In this document: positions 16,536 through 25,853 of the stretch, in pieces | Layout: every line of letters starts with the position of its first letter | Position numbering within the stretch: position 1 is the stretch's first letter | Source: Anthropogastromicrobium sp963626545 | Lineage (GTDB): Bacteria > Bacillota > Clostridia > Lachnospirales > Lachnospiraceae | Assembly (NCBI GenBank): GCA_963626545.1 | Contig: CAVFYJ010000017.1 | Location: 1-43,276, forward strand | Length of the DNA: 43,276 bases | Direction of reading: 5' to 3' | Notes under the pieces: generated by a model | The model's database searches: none | Seen by the model: the letters and a program-made list of their open reading frames with translations, nothing else | Told to the model about the DNA's origin: nothing | Made by a program: the position numbers and the translations under genes

Positions 16536-16957
16536 AAAAAATCCCCTCCATATGATTGATGATATTGGTACTAAAACAAAATGGCAATTCATTGTCATGT
16601 GTTGTTCGTTATCATCCATATCATTTGAAGAGGATTGTGCGTTTCCAATATAATCAACTCAGCGAAAAATTAAAAAGCAAACAGCAAATTTTTAAAGCAA
16701 ATTTCGTTAAATGCTGAATCATTTTAGACACTGAATCATTACAACCATATTCTATTTTTCATTGCTGTGCTATTGTAGCATAAATTTTTTATTGATGTAA
16801 GTGGTTTTTTTCCGTTTTTTTGGAATTCTGGCTAATTTCCATATTTTGCACAATTTTACTCGCATTTTGCAGCCTTCCCTTCACATTCACTTTCTGTTCA
16901 ATTTACCCTTCTGTTTTCTGCTCCATTTACTTTCCAATTTATCGTTCCATTCCCCAT
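16536..16957. other. intergenic region with no recognised gene
   Basis: 422 AT-rich bases lie between two leftward genes. I see no coding region, tRNA, hairpin terminator or convincing promoter pair here beyond the ribosome site of the DUF2798-like gene. Confidence 0.5.
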
Positions 16958-17839
16958 TCACTTCAATTCTTTTATGAAACTGCGCGGTGTCATCCCATAT
17001 TTCTTTTTAAAGGCACGATGAAAATAAGACAGGTTATGAAATCCCACCGATAAGGACACATCCAGAATTGACGTATTTCCCTGCTCAAACAACTCCACCG
17101 CCTTTTCCAGACGCACATTATTAATATACTCGATGCAGGTCTGGTTCATATGTTTCTTAAAAAATCGCATAAAATGATATTCGCTAAAACAGCAAATCTT
17201 TGCTAACTGCTCCACTGCTATCGACTGTGCATAATGCACTTCAATATAGTCCAACACATTCTTTAGCTTGTCCGATAGGGTTCCTTCGTCCGGTGATGTG
17301 TGCTTTTCGCTGTATTGCAATAATAAAAAGATAACCTGTAAAAATAAGGATTTTAGTGCTAGCTCATATCCCGGCACCTCTTCATTATAGATCGATGCGA
17401 TCTGATTAAAGATTTTTCGAATCGACACATACGCCGGATGTTCCGGTGTAATTAGGCATGGCAAAGAAATCTCATGGTTCATAATCGGCACAAAATAGCG
17501 CGTTGAGCAGACATCCGTTGAATTTCCACCTAAGAAATTCAGATGAAACACATACGTTTCGGAAACCATCTCCCTCCTCTGCGAGAGTGAAACACTGTGA
17601 AGAAGAAGCGGTAAGACAAATAAAATATCGCCCTCTTTTACCTCATAGTTCACCAGATCAATCTGGTACAGGCAGTGCCCCGACGTCACTAGTGTCAGCT
17701 CTGCCTCCTCATGCCAGTGCGTTGTCACCGCCGGATAACTTGAATTCAGCGTTGTGATATATTTTTGCATTGGAAATAAGGCTTCCCCATGTCTTGCCGC
17801 CTCTTTTTGCTCCAATGCCAGCGAATACAGCTTCTTCAT
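16958..17839 (-). CDS. AraC-family transcriptional regulator
   Basis: A 293-residue regulator: an N-terminal cupin-like sensor (TTHWHEEAELTLVTSGHC, KEGDILFVLPLLLHSV) and a C-terminal AraC double helix-turn-helix (IAVEQLAKICCFSEYHFMRF, then LDVSLSVGFHNLSYFHRAFK, ending TPRSFIKELK). The preferred start is 17839 (MKKLYSLALEQK), with AAAGG about 13 bases upstream; the ORF remains open further upstream. It is divergent from the GH13-acetyltransferase gene and is its most likely regulator. The shared 206-base spacer contains a 14-bp direct repeat that could be its operator. Confidence 0.9.
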   Translation of the reverse strand: MKKLYSLALEQKEAARHGEALFPMQKYITTLNSSYPAVTTHWHEEAELTLVTSGHCLYQIDLVNYEVKEGDILFVLPLLLHSVSLSQRREMVSETYVFHLNFLGGNSTDVCSTRYFVPIMNHEISLPCLITPEHPAYVSIRKIFNQIASIYNEEVPGYELALKSLFLQVIFLLLQYSEKHTSPDEGTLSDKLKNVLDYIEVHYAQSIAVEQLAKICCFSEYHFMRFFKKHMNQTCIEYINNVRLEKAVELFEQGNTSILDVSLSVGFHNLSYFHRAFKKKYGMTPRSFIKELK

Positions 17840-17934
17840 ATGACTACATGCACCTTTCTTCGTATGTATCCCAACAGAGCAGGATCGTGTTATATATTGA
17901 AAAAATATTGCAAGAAAAATCAATTATTGCGATC

Positions 17935-17989
17935 TATAATAGCAACATAATACATGTTATATACCAATATATACCAATACATGTTATAT
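17935..17989 (+). promoter_or_regulatory. divergent spacer: -10 box and 14-bp direct repeats
   Basis: TATAAT at 17935-17940 has no good -35 at 17 bp (TTGCAA stands 21 bp away). Two identical copies of AATACATGTTATAT occur at 17949-17962 and 17976-17989, 27 bp apart centre to centre. They are candidate AraC-protein sites. Their position downstream of this -10 would suit repression, or control of another start point nearer the gene. Confidence 0.4.
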
Positions 17990-18045
17990 GTTACATCTTA
18001 CTATATCTTAATACATTTTACATCTTATATCAAGTGAGGTTGGTT

Positions 18046-20391
18046 ATGAATATGATTTGCAATACAAATATGAAAAAGAAATGGTGGCACGACAAGGTTG
18101 CCTACCAAATTTACCCAAAGAGCTTTCTGGATACAAATGGCGATGGCATCGGTGATTTGCGAGGCATCATCTCAAAGCTTGACTACTTAAAAGAGCTTGG
18201 CATCGATATCATCTGGCTCTCTCCGATCTATAAGTCTCCATTTGTGGATCAGGGCTACGACATCTCCGATTACTATGCAATCGCTGAAGAATTTGGAACC
18301 ATGGAAGAATTTGACGAGCTACTTGCCGAGACCAAAAAGCGCGGCATGTTCATCATCATGGATCTTGTCATCAATCATTGCTCGGATAAGCACGAGTGGT
18401 TTCAGAAGGCACTGGCCGACCCAGATGGCGAATACGCCGACTATTTCTTTTTCCGCGAGGGCAAGAACGGCAATCTGCCGAGCAATTACCGCTCCTATTT
18501 TGGTGGCAGCTGCTGGGAACCAGTTTTGGGAACAAACAAGTATTATTTCCATATGTTTGCCAAAGAGCAGCCAGACTTAAACTGGGAAAATCCAGTGCTT
18601 CGTCAAAAGCTCTACGACATGATCAACTGGTGGCTGGAAAAGGGTCTTGGTGGTTTCCGAATTGACGCGATCATCAATATTAAGAAGGATCTAACCTTCC
18701 CTGATTTTGAGCCAGACGCCGACGATGGACTGGCAAGCTGCTGGAAGATGGTGCAGCATGTAAATGGTATCGGCGATTATCTGGAAGATATGAAAAAACA
18801 TACCTTTGAAAAATACGATGCGTTCACGGTTGCCGAAGTCTTCAACATGAAAGATGACGAGTTAGGTGATTTCATTGGAGATAATGGTCACTTCTCCACC
18901 ATCTTTGATTTCAGTGCTTCCTGCTTAAGCGACGGCGAACACGGTTGGTACGATGCACCGGACATTAACTTTAAGGACTGGAGACGAACCATCATTGACT
19001 CTCAACTTCACATCCAGAAATACGGTTTTGAGGCCAATATTATTGAAAATCATGACGAGCCGCGCGGTGTTTCCCGTTTCCTGCCAGCATATGCCCGCAC
19101 ACCAGACGGTATCAAAATGCTCGGCACGATCAACATCCTACTTCGCGGAATCCCGTTCATCTATCAGGGTCAGGAAATCGGTATGCAGAACGCCAAATGG
19201 AACAGCATCGACGAATTCGATGACATCAGCACAAAGGATCAGTATCAGGTTGCAAAAGAAGCTGGACTAAGCGACGCTTCTGCCCTTGAGGCCTGCAGCA
19301 AAATGAGCCGTGACAATGCCAGAACACCAATGCAGTGGACCGACGGCGAAAATGCAGGATTTACAACCGGTACGCCATGGCTGAAGGTAAACAGCAATTA
19401 TACCGATATCAACGTAAAGAATCAGGAAGCTGACGCAAATTCTGTATTAAACTATTACCGCAAGCTCGTTGCGCTTCGCAAGTCAGTTGAATATAAGAAT
19501 GTTTTCACCTACGGCGAATTTGCTCCTGTTTATGATGACACAGAAAGCATCATGGCATTCTATCGGAGAATGGAAAACGACAAGTGCGTTCTCGTTGCTG
19601 GAAACTTTGGAAAAGAGCCAGTTACTGTGACACTTGAGTTCCCAGTAACACGCATTCTTCTTTCAAATAAGGGCAAAGAGCAAGATGATGCACTGACACA
19701 GCAGGGAACGCTCACACTTGACAGCTGTGAAGTAATTGTTCTTGAATGCGAATGCACAAACATGAACCAGAATGAACGAAGAGATGCCGGCCTTGCCTAT
19801 ATCGCAGACAATGCCGTTTTTGAGGAAATGCAAAAATGCAAAAGAATTCTGCAAAAGCTGAATTTTATCGACCGTTGCGATGCGGACGGCATCAGCAAGC
19901 TGGTTAAGGAGCTTTTCGGGAAATCAGAGGGTGCCTTTGTCAATCCGCCATTTTTTTGCGACTATGGAAGCCACATTGAAGTCGGCAAAAACTTTTTCGC
20001 GAATTATAACTGTACCATGCTCGATGTAGCCAAGATCAAGATCGGTGATAACTGTCTGCTTGCTCCAAATGTAGCCATCTACACCGCAGGCCACCCAGTT
20101 CATCCAGTTAGCCGCAATTCTGCCTACGAGTACGGCAAGGAAGTCACCATTGGCGATAACGTATGGCTCGGTGGCAACACAGTCGTTTGTCCAGGCGTCC
20201 ATATCGGAAACAACGTTGTCATCGGTGCCGGAAGCGTTGTGACAAAGGATATCCCAGATTGGTCCATTGCCGCTGGAAATCCATGCAAGGTAATCCGCAA
20301 GATTACTGACGATGACCGCCGCTATCTATTCCGTCACGAGGAATTTGATGACGAAGCATGGGCTGATATCACCTCAAGAATGACGTTCTGA
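18046..20391 (+). CDS. fusion of GH13 alpha-glucosidase and maltose-type O-acetyltransferase
   Basis: A single 781-residue ORF. Residues 9-572 are a complete GH13 oligo-1,6-/alpha-glucosidase: WWHDKVAYQIYPKSF start, DLVINH, nucleophile Asp207 in GGFRIDAI, acid Glu264 in TVAEVF, Asp337 in ENHDEPR. Residues 573-781 are a complete left-handed beta-helix acetyltransferase of the Maa/LacA type (MNQNERRDAGLAYI start, catalytic His in YTAGHPVHP, VWLGGNTVVCPGVHIG, GNPCKVIRK). No stop or ribosome site separates them; the internal ATG at 19762 follows GCACAAAC. The start at 18046 has GAGG (18035-18038) upstream; the ORF extends to 17770 only by chance over the divergent regulator. The residue after the nucleophile is Ala, not the Val typical of 1,6-specific enzymes, hinting at alpha-1,4 activity. 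It lacks a signal peptide, so it is cytoplasmic. Confidence 0.9.
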   Translation: MNMICNTNMKKKWWHDKVAYQIYPKSFLDTNGDGIGDLRGIISKLDYLKELGIDIIWLSPIYKSPFVDQGYDISDYYAIAEEFGTMEEFDELLAETKKRGMFIIMDLVINHCSDKHEWFQKALADPDGEYADYFFFREGKNGNLPSNYRSYFGGSCWEPVLGTNKYYFHMFAKEQPDLNWENPVLRQKLYDMINWWLEKGLGGFRIDAIINIKKDLTFPDFEPDADDGLASCWKMVQHVNGIGDYLEDMKKHTFEKYDAFTVAEVFNMKDDELGDFIGDNGHFSTIFDFSASCLSDGEHGWYDAPDINFKDWRRTIIDSQLHIQKYGFEANIIENHDEPRGVSRFLPAYARTPDGIKMLGTINILLRGIPFIYQGQEIGMQNAKWNSIDEFDDISTKDQYQVAKEAGLSDASALEACSKMSRDNARTPMQWTDGENAGFTTGTPWLKVNSNYTDINVKNQEADANSVLNYYRKLVALRKSVEYKNVFTYGEFAPVYDDTESIMAFYRRMENDKCVLVAGNFGKEPVTVTLEFPVTRILLSNKGKEQDDALTQQGTLTLDSCEVIVLECECTNMNQNERRDAGLAYIADNAVFEEMQKCKRILQKLNFIDRCDADGISKLVKELFGKSEGAFVNPPFFCDYGSHIEVGKNFFANYNCTMLDVAKIKIGDNCLLAPNVAIYTAGHPVHPVSRNSAYEYGKEVTIGDNVWLGGNTVVCPGVHIGNNVVIGAGSVVTKDIPDWSIAAGNPCKVIRKITDDDRRYLFRHEEFDDEAWADITSRMTF

Positions 20392-20463
20392 TATTCCAAT
20401 TATTTTGTGTATTCTTCCGTTTCACTGTCTCTTCATCAGATTCATTCTTCTGCTTATTTTTAC

Positions 20464-20492
20464 TTGAGTTTCTCAGTAAAACGCGCTAAAAT
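20464..20492 (+). promoter_or_regulatory. sigma-A promoter of HD-domain gene
   Basis: TTGAGT (20464-20469), 17-base spacer, TAAAAT (20487-20492), about 120 bases before the HD-protein start. Confidence 0.6.
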
Positions 20493-20500
20493 AAGTGAAA

Positions 20501-20569
20501 CATCTATCCTGACAGCACTACCATTACTGGCGGTTTGTCAGGAGATGTTGTCTATCACACCACTAGATG
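20501..20569 (+). promoter_or_regulatory. structured 5-prime leader of HD-domain gene
   Basis: CATCTATCCTGACA (20501-20514) pairs with TGTCAGGAGATG (20536-20547), leaving a 2-base bulge. CATCTA can instead pair with TAGATG at 20564-20569. The two pairings are mutually exclusive, as in a switch or attenuator. I do not recognise a known riboswitch. Confidence 0.35.
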
Positions 20570-20615
20570 CAAATGGCACAAGACAGCAAAATAAGACAGA
20601 AAAGAGGGCACGATT

Positions 20616-21224
20616 ATGGAACACATTTCAAGAGAAGATGCAGTAAAGCTGCTAAAAAAGTACAACAAGGATCCATTTCATATCCAGCACGCTTTCACCG
20701 TGGAGGCCGTCATGAAATGGTACGCAAAAGAGCTTGGCTATGAGGCCGATGCCGAATATTGGGGCATCGTTGGCCTGCTTCACGATATTGACTTTGAGCT
20801 GTATCCTGAGGAGCATTGCCTCAAGGCACCAGAGCTGTTAAAAGACGGCGGTGTCAGTGACGATATCATCCATGCAGTTTGCTCCCACGGCTACGGAATC
20901 ACTGTAGGCTGCGGTAAGACACTCGACGTAAAGCCAGAACACGAAATGGAGAAGGTCCTTTTTGCTGCTGATGAATTGACTGGACTGATCTGGGCTGCAG
21001 CACTGATGCGCCCTTCCAAGAGCACAAAGGATATGGAGTTAAAATCCTTAAAGAAAAAGTATAAGAGCAAGGGCTTTGCTGCTGGCTGCTCCCGCGAGGT
21101 GATTGAGCGCGGTGCCGATCAGTTAGGCTGGGAACTTGAAAAGCTTCTTACCATGACACTTCAAGCAATGGCAGCTTGCGAGGATGAGATTAACGCTGAG
21201 ATGGCCGACTACACAGCTGAGTAA
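20616..21224 (+). CDS. HD-domain phosphohydrolase
   Basis: A 202-residue soluble protein of the HDIG-type superfamily. The metal-binding pattern is visible as HAFTVEAVM, the HD pair in GLLHDIDFEL, CSHG further on, and the closing Asp in AADELTGLI. Such proteins hydrolyse phosphate esters, often nucleotides; the substrate here is unknown. AGAGGG lies 7 bases before the start. It follows the GH13-acetyltransferase gene but has its own promoter, so it is probably a separate transcript. Confidence 0.85.
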   Translation: MEHISREDAVKLLKKYNKDPFHIQHAFTVEAVMKWYAKELGYEADAEYWGIVGLLHDIDFELYPEEHCLKAPELLKDGGVSDDIIHAVCSHGYGITVGCGKTLDVKPEHEMEKVLFAADELTGLIWAAALMRPSKSTKDMELKSLKKKYKSKGFAAGCSREVIERGADQLGWELEKLLTMTLQAMAACEDEINAEMADYTAE

Positions 21225-21255
21225 ATGTTCAATATCTCAAGCCACATTGCAAAAT

Positions 21256-21271
21256 CGCCCCTAAAGGGGCG
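21256..21271 (+). terminator. GC-rich hairpin after HD-domain gene
   Basis: CGCCCC (21256-21261), loop TAAA, GGGGCG (21266-21271), 30 bases past the HD-protein stop. No T run follows, so it is a weak terminator candidate. The remaining spacer to 21402 shows nothing recognisable. Confidence 0.35.
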
Positions 21272-21402
21272 GGAATTCAGCCAATTCTGGTCATTTCTGA
21301 CACTTCTGACGGCTTCATTTTATCACACAAAAAAAAGGAAAGTCTACCATAATTTCCCATTTTGTTTTCTTTATTGCAACGATTTTTCTCCTAATCCGCA
21401 AG

Positions 21403-21431
21403 AAAAACGGCAGCTTTCACACTGCCGTTTT
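21403..21431 (-). terminator. Rho-independent terminator of purA
   Basis: AAAACGGCAG (21404-21413) and CTGCCGTTTT (21422-21431) form a 10-bp perfect stem with an 8-base loop. It has A/T runs on both sides, so it can act in both directions. It lies about 45 bases beyond the purA stop. Confidence 0.88.
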
Positions 21432-21476
21432 GCCCATTTATTGCTTTTCGTATCTTTTTTCAATTACGATTACGGA

Positions 21477-22769
21477 TTACTTTAACTTGGTCTCTCTCTT
21501 GATGATCTCGTCTCTTCCCGGTCCGTTGGATACGAGTGTGATCGGAACCTGAATCTCCTGCTCGATGGCATCGATGTAATCCTGACAAGCCTGTGGCAGA
21601 TCCTCAATCTTGCGGATTCCACGGATATCGCAGTTCCAGCCTGGCATTACCTTGTATACTGGCTTTGCCTTCTCCAGCTTCTGAGTGGTCGGGAAATCCT
21701 TTGTTACAACGCCGTCGATCTCATAACCTACGCACATCGGGATTTCCTTTAAATAACCAAGTGGATCAAGAACGGTCAGAGCAACATCGGTAGCACCCTG
21801 CATACGGCAGCCATATCTGGTTGCAACTGCGTCGAACCAGCCGACACGTCTCGGACGGCCTGTGGTTGCACCAAACTCACCCTTATCGCCGCCGCGCTTA
21901 CGAAGCTCATCAGCCTCTTCGCCGAAGATCTCGCTGACAAATGCACCCGCACCTACTGCACTGGAGTATGCCTTTGCAACTGTGGTGATCTCCTTGATCT
22001 CATATGGCGGGATACCTGCGCCGATTGCGCCGTATGCAGCCAGTGGAGAGGAAGATGTTACCATCGGGTAGATGCCGTGATCCGGATCCTTTAAGGTTCC
22101 AAGCTGTCCCTCTAACAGGATCTTCTTGCCTTCCTTGATTGCCTGATGCAGATACAGACCGGTATCGGCTACGTAAGGAGCGATCATATCCTTGTACTCC
22201 ATCAGTGTATTGAAGATGTCCTCAGCCTTTAATGGCTCCTTGTGATACAGATGAACAAGCAGTACATTCTTTAAGGTACAAACGCGCTCGCACTTATCCT
22301 TTAACTCGTCCATGTCGCCGAACAGCTCGCTTACCTGGAAGCCGATCTTTGCGTACTTATCAGAGTAGAACGGAGCAATACCAGAACGAGTGGAACCAAA
22401 GGACTTTCCTGCCAGACGCTCTTCCTCGTAGGTATCCAGTGCCACATGATATGGCATCAGGATCTGTGCACGATCGGAAACTAAGATGTGCGGCTTCGGA
22501 ACGCCCTGCTCGATTAAGCTGTTTAACTCCTTTACGAAATATGGAATGTTCAGCGCTACACCGTTTCCAATGATGTTTACGGTGTGCTGGGAGAATACAC
22601 CAGATGGAAGAAGATGCATTGCAAATCTTCCGTAGTTGTTGATGATTGTATGTCCAGCGTTGCTTCCGCCCTGGAAACGGATTACAATGTCAGACTCCTG
22701 TGCTAACATATCCGTGATTTTACCTTTGCCCTCGTCGCCCCAGTTGGCGCCTACAATTGCTCTTGCCAT
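21477..22769 (-). CDS. purA: adenylosuccinate synthetase
   Basis: 430 residues, full length. The N-terminal P-loop-like motif WGDEGKGKITD carries the catalytic Asp, and FQGGSNAGHTI the catalytic His. SFGSTRSGIAPFYSDK and GATTGRPRRVGWFDAV are IMP-binding and signature segments. It makes adenylosuccinate from IMP, aspartate and GTP, the first committed step to AMP. It lies 98 bases downstream of purB, whose product converts the same intermediate to AMP, and after purF in the same direction. The purF-purB-purA order suggests one regulon or operon. A terminator follows. Confidence 0.97.
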   Translation of the reverse strand: MARAIVGANWGDEGKGKITDMLAQESDIVIRFQGGSNAGHTIINNYGRFAMHLLPSGVFSQHTVNIIGNGVALNIPYFVKELNSLIEQGVPKPHILVSDRAQILMPYHVALDTYEEERLAGKSFGSTRSGIAPFYSDKYAKIGFQVSELFGDMDELKDKCERVCTLKNVLLVHLYHKEPLKAEDIFNTLMEYKDMIAPYVADTGLYLHQAIKEGKKILLEGQLGTLKDPDHGIYPMVTSSSPLAAYGAIGAGIPPYEIKEITTVAKAYSSAVGAGAFVSEIFGEEADELRKRGGDKGEFGATTGRPRRVGWFDAVATRYGCRMQGATDVALTVLDPLGYLKEIPMCVGYEIDGVVTKDFPTTQKLEKAKPVYKVMPGWNCDIRGIRKIEDLPQACQDYIDAIEQEIQVPITLVSNGPGRDEIIKRETKLK

Positions 22770-22867
22770 ATCAGTTACCTAACCTTTCTTATAAAACATT
22801 CGCATAGCACAAATACACAAACTTATCCATACACAAACCTATGAGTGCACAAATTTATGCATTCTCA

Positions 22868-24301
22868 TTATACGTTGATTTCTGCTGTCATGCCGAGGTC
22901 TTTCTTGTTTTCCTCGAGAATCGGAGAAACGACATCTCGTAAGAAGTCCTCTACCTGCTCCTTTGCACGTCCGGTATAGCGCTCCGGATTCATGCACTGC
23001 TGCAGCTGCTCCTTTGTCAGATGGAATGTGTCATCTGCTGCGATCAGATCAAGCAGGTTGTTGTCCAGACCATTGACCTTGACGTTGCGTCCAGCCTCCA
23101 TGGACAGCTGACGGATCTTCTCGTGAAGCTCCTGACGGTCGCCGCCTTCCTTTACGGCATCCATCATGATATTCTCGGTTGCCATAAATGGAAGCTCTGC
23201 CATCAGATGCTTGTGGATTACCTTCTCGTAAACAACCATGCCGTCTACGATATTCAGGTACAGATCCAAGATACCGTCGATTGCAAGGAAGCCCTCTGGA
23301 ATACTGATTCTCTTGTTTGCAGAATCATCCAGTGTACGCTCGAACCACTGAGTGGATGCAACGAGCATCGGATTCATCGCATCGGAGATCACGTAATCTG
23401 CTAAAGACGCAATACGCTCACTTCTCATCGGGTTTCTCTTGTATGCCATTGCAGAAGAACCAATCTGATGCTTCTCAAATGGCTCCTCAACCTCCTTTAA
23501 ATGCTGCAGCAGACGCACATCATTTGTAAACTTGTGTGCGCTCATTGCGATGCCTGCCAGTACGTTTAATACACGGCTGTCCACTTTCCGGGAGTAGGTC
23601 TGTCCGGAAACCGGATACACACCTGCAAAGCCCATCTTGTCTGCGATCATCTGATCCAGCTTGCGGATCTTGTCGTGGTCACCGTCAAACAGCTCCATAA
23701 AGGATGCCTGTGTACCGGTGGTTCCCTTAGAGCCAAGAAGCTTTAAGGAATCAATGACGTAGCAGATATCCTCATAGTCCTGAACGAGATCCATCATCCA
23801 CAGTGTCGCACGCTTACCGACTGTGGTCGGCTGTGCTGGCTGGAAATGGGTGAATGCCAGTGTTGGAAGTGCCTTGTAGCGGTCTGCAAACTTGGACAGC
23901 TCAGCAATGACATTGACTAACTTCTTCTTAACGAGTTCAAGACCCTCACGCATGATGATCATGTCGGTGTTGTCGCCTACGTAGCAGCTGGTTGCACCCA
24001 GATGGATGATGCCCTTTGCCTTCGGACATTGTACACCGTATGCGTATACGTGAGACATAACGTCGTGACGAACTTCCTTCTCTCTTGCCTTTGCAACATC
24101 ATAATTGATGTCATTCTGATGCTCTTTGAGCTCTGCGATCTGCTCGTCGGTAATATTTAATCCCAGCTCCTTCTCGCTCTCTGCGAGTGCGATCCAAAGC
24201 TTTCTCCATGTAGTAAACTTCTTATCCTGTGAAAAAATATACTGCATTTCCTTGCTGGCGTAGCGCTCGGAAAGCGGGCTTGTATAACGATCTGTTGCCA
24301 T
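22868..24301 (-). CDS. purB: adenylosuccinate lyase
   Basis: 477 residues, the longer class of PurB. The fumarase-superfamily signature is SSAMAYKRNPMRSERI, with GATSCYVGDNTD and FTHFQPAQPTTVGKR as the other conserved regions. It catalyses two steps of purine synthesis, SAICAR to AICAR and adenylosuccinate to AMP, releasing fumarate. It starts 69 bases after the purF stop and precedes purA. A GAAAGGTTGGT-like ribosome site is shared in form with purA. Confidence 0.97.
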   Translation of the reverse strand: MATDRYTSPLSERYASKEMQYIFSQDKKFTTWRKLWIALAESEKELGLNITDEQIAELKEHQNDINYDVAKAREKEVRHDVMSHVYAYGVQCPKAKGIIHLGATSCYVGDNTDMIIMREGLELVKKKLVNVIAELSKFADRYKALPTLAFTHFQPAQPTTVGKRATLWMMDLVQDYEDICYVIDSLKLLGSKGTTGTQASFMELFDGDHDKIRKLDQMIADKMGFAGVYPVSGQTYSRKVDSRVLNVLAGIAMSAHKFTNDVRLLQHLKEVEEPFEKHQIGSSAMAYKRNPMRSERIASLADYVISDAMNPMLVASTQWFERTLDDSANKRISIPEGFLAIDGILDLYLNIVDGMVVYEKVIHKHLMAELPFMATENIMMDAVKEGGDRQELHEKIRQLSMEAGRNVKVNGLDNNLLDLIAADDTFHLTKEQLQQCMNPERYTGRAKEQVEDFLRDVVSPILEENKKDLGMTAEINV

Positions 24302-24370
24302 AGTAAACCAACCTTTCTTTCATATCTTTCATATAAGAGTTCAGACTTCGTGTGTTTTACTTCGTATGTT

Positions 24371-25807
24371 TTACTTCTGATATTCGCCGCGGATATCCTC
24401 GGTCGGCGGATCCATCGGATACTTGCCATTGAAGCAGCCGGTACAAATGCCAAATCCTTTTGACATCTCGATCAGACATTCCTCATCTAAGTATGCTAAA
24501 GAATCGGCTCCGATAATCTTACAGATATCGTCAACACTTCTATTGTGTGCGATCAGCTGATCCTCGGACGGGATATCGGTTCCAAAATAACATGGATGCT
24601 TAAACGGCGGTGAGGAGATTCTTACATGAACTTCCTTTGCGCCAGCCTCACGCAGCATACCGACAATGCGGTCGCTCGTGGTTCCACGCACGATTGAGTC
24701 ATCAATCATGATGACGCGCTTGCCCTTTACGGCCTCGGTCAGAACGTTTAACTTAACACGCACGCTCGACTCACGACTGCTTTGCTTTGGCTTGATGAAG
24801 GTACGTCCGACATAGCTGTTCTTTACGAATGCCATGCCATACGGAATACCACTCTCCATCGCATAGCCCATGGCTGCAACATTACCAGACTCCGGTACGC
24901 CAACAACCAGATCGGCATCGACTGGATGATATTTCGCCAGAGATCGTCCGGCAATCAGACGGCTCTCATAAACGCTCACGCCATCAATATACGCGTCTGG
25001 ACGCGCGAAATAAATATATTCAAAAATACATCTTGCATGCTGCTCCTTTGGGATACACATGCTGCGGTTTGATTCAATTCCTTTTTGTGTGATGGTGACG
25101 ATCTCGCCCGGCTCTACGTCACGGACAAATTCGGCACCAATGGTGTCAAGTGCACAGGTTTCGGATGCCAGTATGTAGGCATTGCCGCGTTTTCCGATAC
25201 ACAGCGGGCGGAATCCATACGGATCTCTCGCGCCGATTAACTTTCGTGGGCTCATAACGACAAGGGAATAGGCTCCCTTGATTTTTTTCATGGCCTCTGC
25301 GACAGCTGCCTGTACGGTATGCTGTTCCACTCTGGCCCTTGCAATCATGTACGCGATTACCTCAGAATCAATCGTTGTCTGGAAAATCGCACCAGTTCTT
25401 GCAAGCTCCTGGCGCAGCTGCGGCGTGTTGATTAAGTTGCCGTTGTGTGCCATGCCAAGTGTTCCTTTGATGTAATTTAATACTAGCGGCTGTGCGTTCT
25501 CTCTGGTGGAGCTGCCTGCCGTCGAGTATCTTGTGTGGCCTACGCCGATGTTTCCTTTCATTGACTCTAAGTCTTCCGGGGTAAACACCTCGTTGCAAAG
25601 GCCCATTCCTTTGTGGCTCAGCACAAGTCCTTTGGGACCGTTGGTATCACTGACTGCAATACCACAGCTCTCCTGACCTCTGTGCTGCAGAGCAAAAAGA
25701 CCATAATAAATAGTCGACGCTACGTCATCGCCATCCATGTCGTAAATGCCGAACACGCCGCATTCCTCATGAAGATGGTCATCTACTTCGTATTGCTGAT
25801 GTATCAT
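24371..25807 (-). CDS. purF: amidophosphoribosyltransferase
   Basis: 478 residues with the Ntn-hydrolase glutaminase domain first; the nucleophile is Cys16 in EECGVFGIYD, so a 15-residue propeptide is probably cleaved. The PRTase domain follows, with PRPP loop VIMIDDSIVRGTTS. Cysteines in CIFEYIYF, HPCYFGTD and ICTGC match the 4Fe-4S ligands of the Bacillus subtilis-type enzyme. It makes phosphoribosylamine, committing PRPP to purines. The ORF opens at 25840, but AGGAAGGAAAAGACAA supports the ATG at 25807. It is first in the leftward purF-purB-purA set. Confidence 0.96.
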   Translation of the reverse strand: MIHQQYEVDDHLHEECGVFGIYDMDGDDVASTIYYGLFALQHRGQESCGIAVSDTNGPKGLVLSHKGMGLCNEVFTPEDLESMKGNIGVGHTRYSTAGSSTRENAQPLVLNYIKGTLGMAHNGNLINTPQLRQELARTGAIFQTTIDSEVIAYMIARARVEQHTVQAAVAEAMKKIKGAYSLVVMSPRKLIGARDPYGFRPLCIGKRGNAYILASETCALDTIGAEFVRDVEPGEIVTITQKGIESNRSMCIPKEQHARCIFEYIYFARPDAYIDGVSVYESRLIAGRSLAKYHPVDADLVVGVPESGNVAAMGYAMESGIPYGMAFVKNSYVGRTFIKPKQSSRESSVRVKLNVLTEAVKGKRVIMIDDSIVRGTTSDRIVGMLREAGAKEVHVRISSPPFKHPCYFGTDIPSEDQLIAHNRSVDDICKIIGADSLAYLDEECLIEMSKGFGICTGCFNGKYPMDPPTEDIRGEYQK

Positions 25808-25853
25808 TTGTCTTTTCCTTCCTGTTGTTGTGACATTCACACCATTTCAATTC

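Noticed and set aside
17770..18045. Upstream extension of the GH13 fusion ORF (92 extra codons)
   Set aside because: It overlaps the divergent AraC gene, has hydrophobic AT-derived sequence and no ribosome site; GAGG before 18046 and the normal GH13 N-terminus favour the shorter form.
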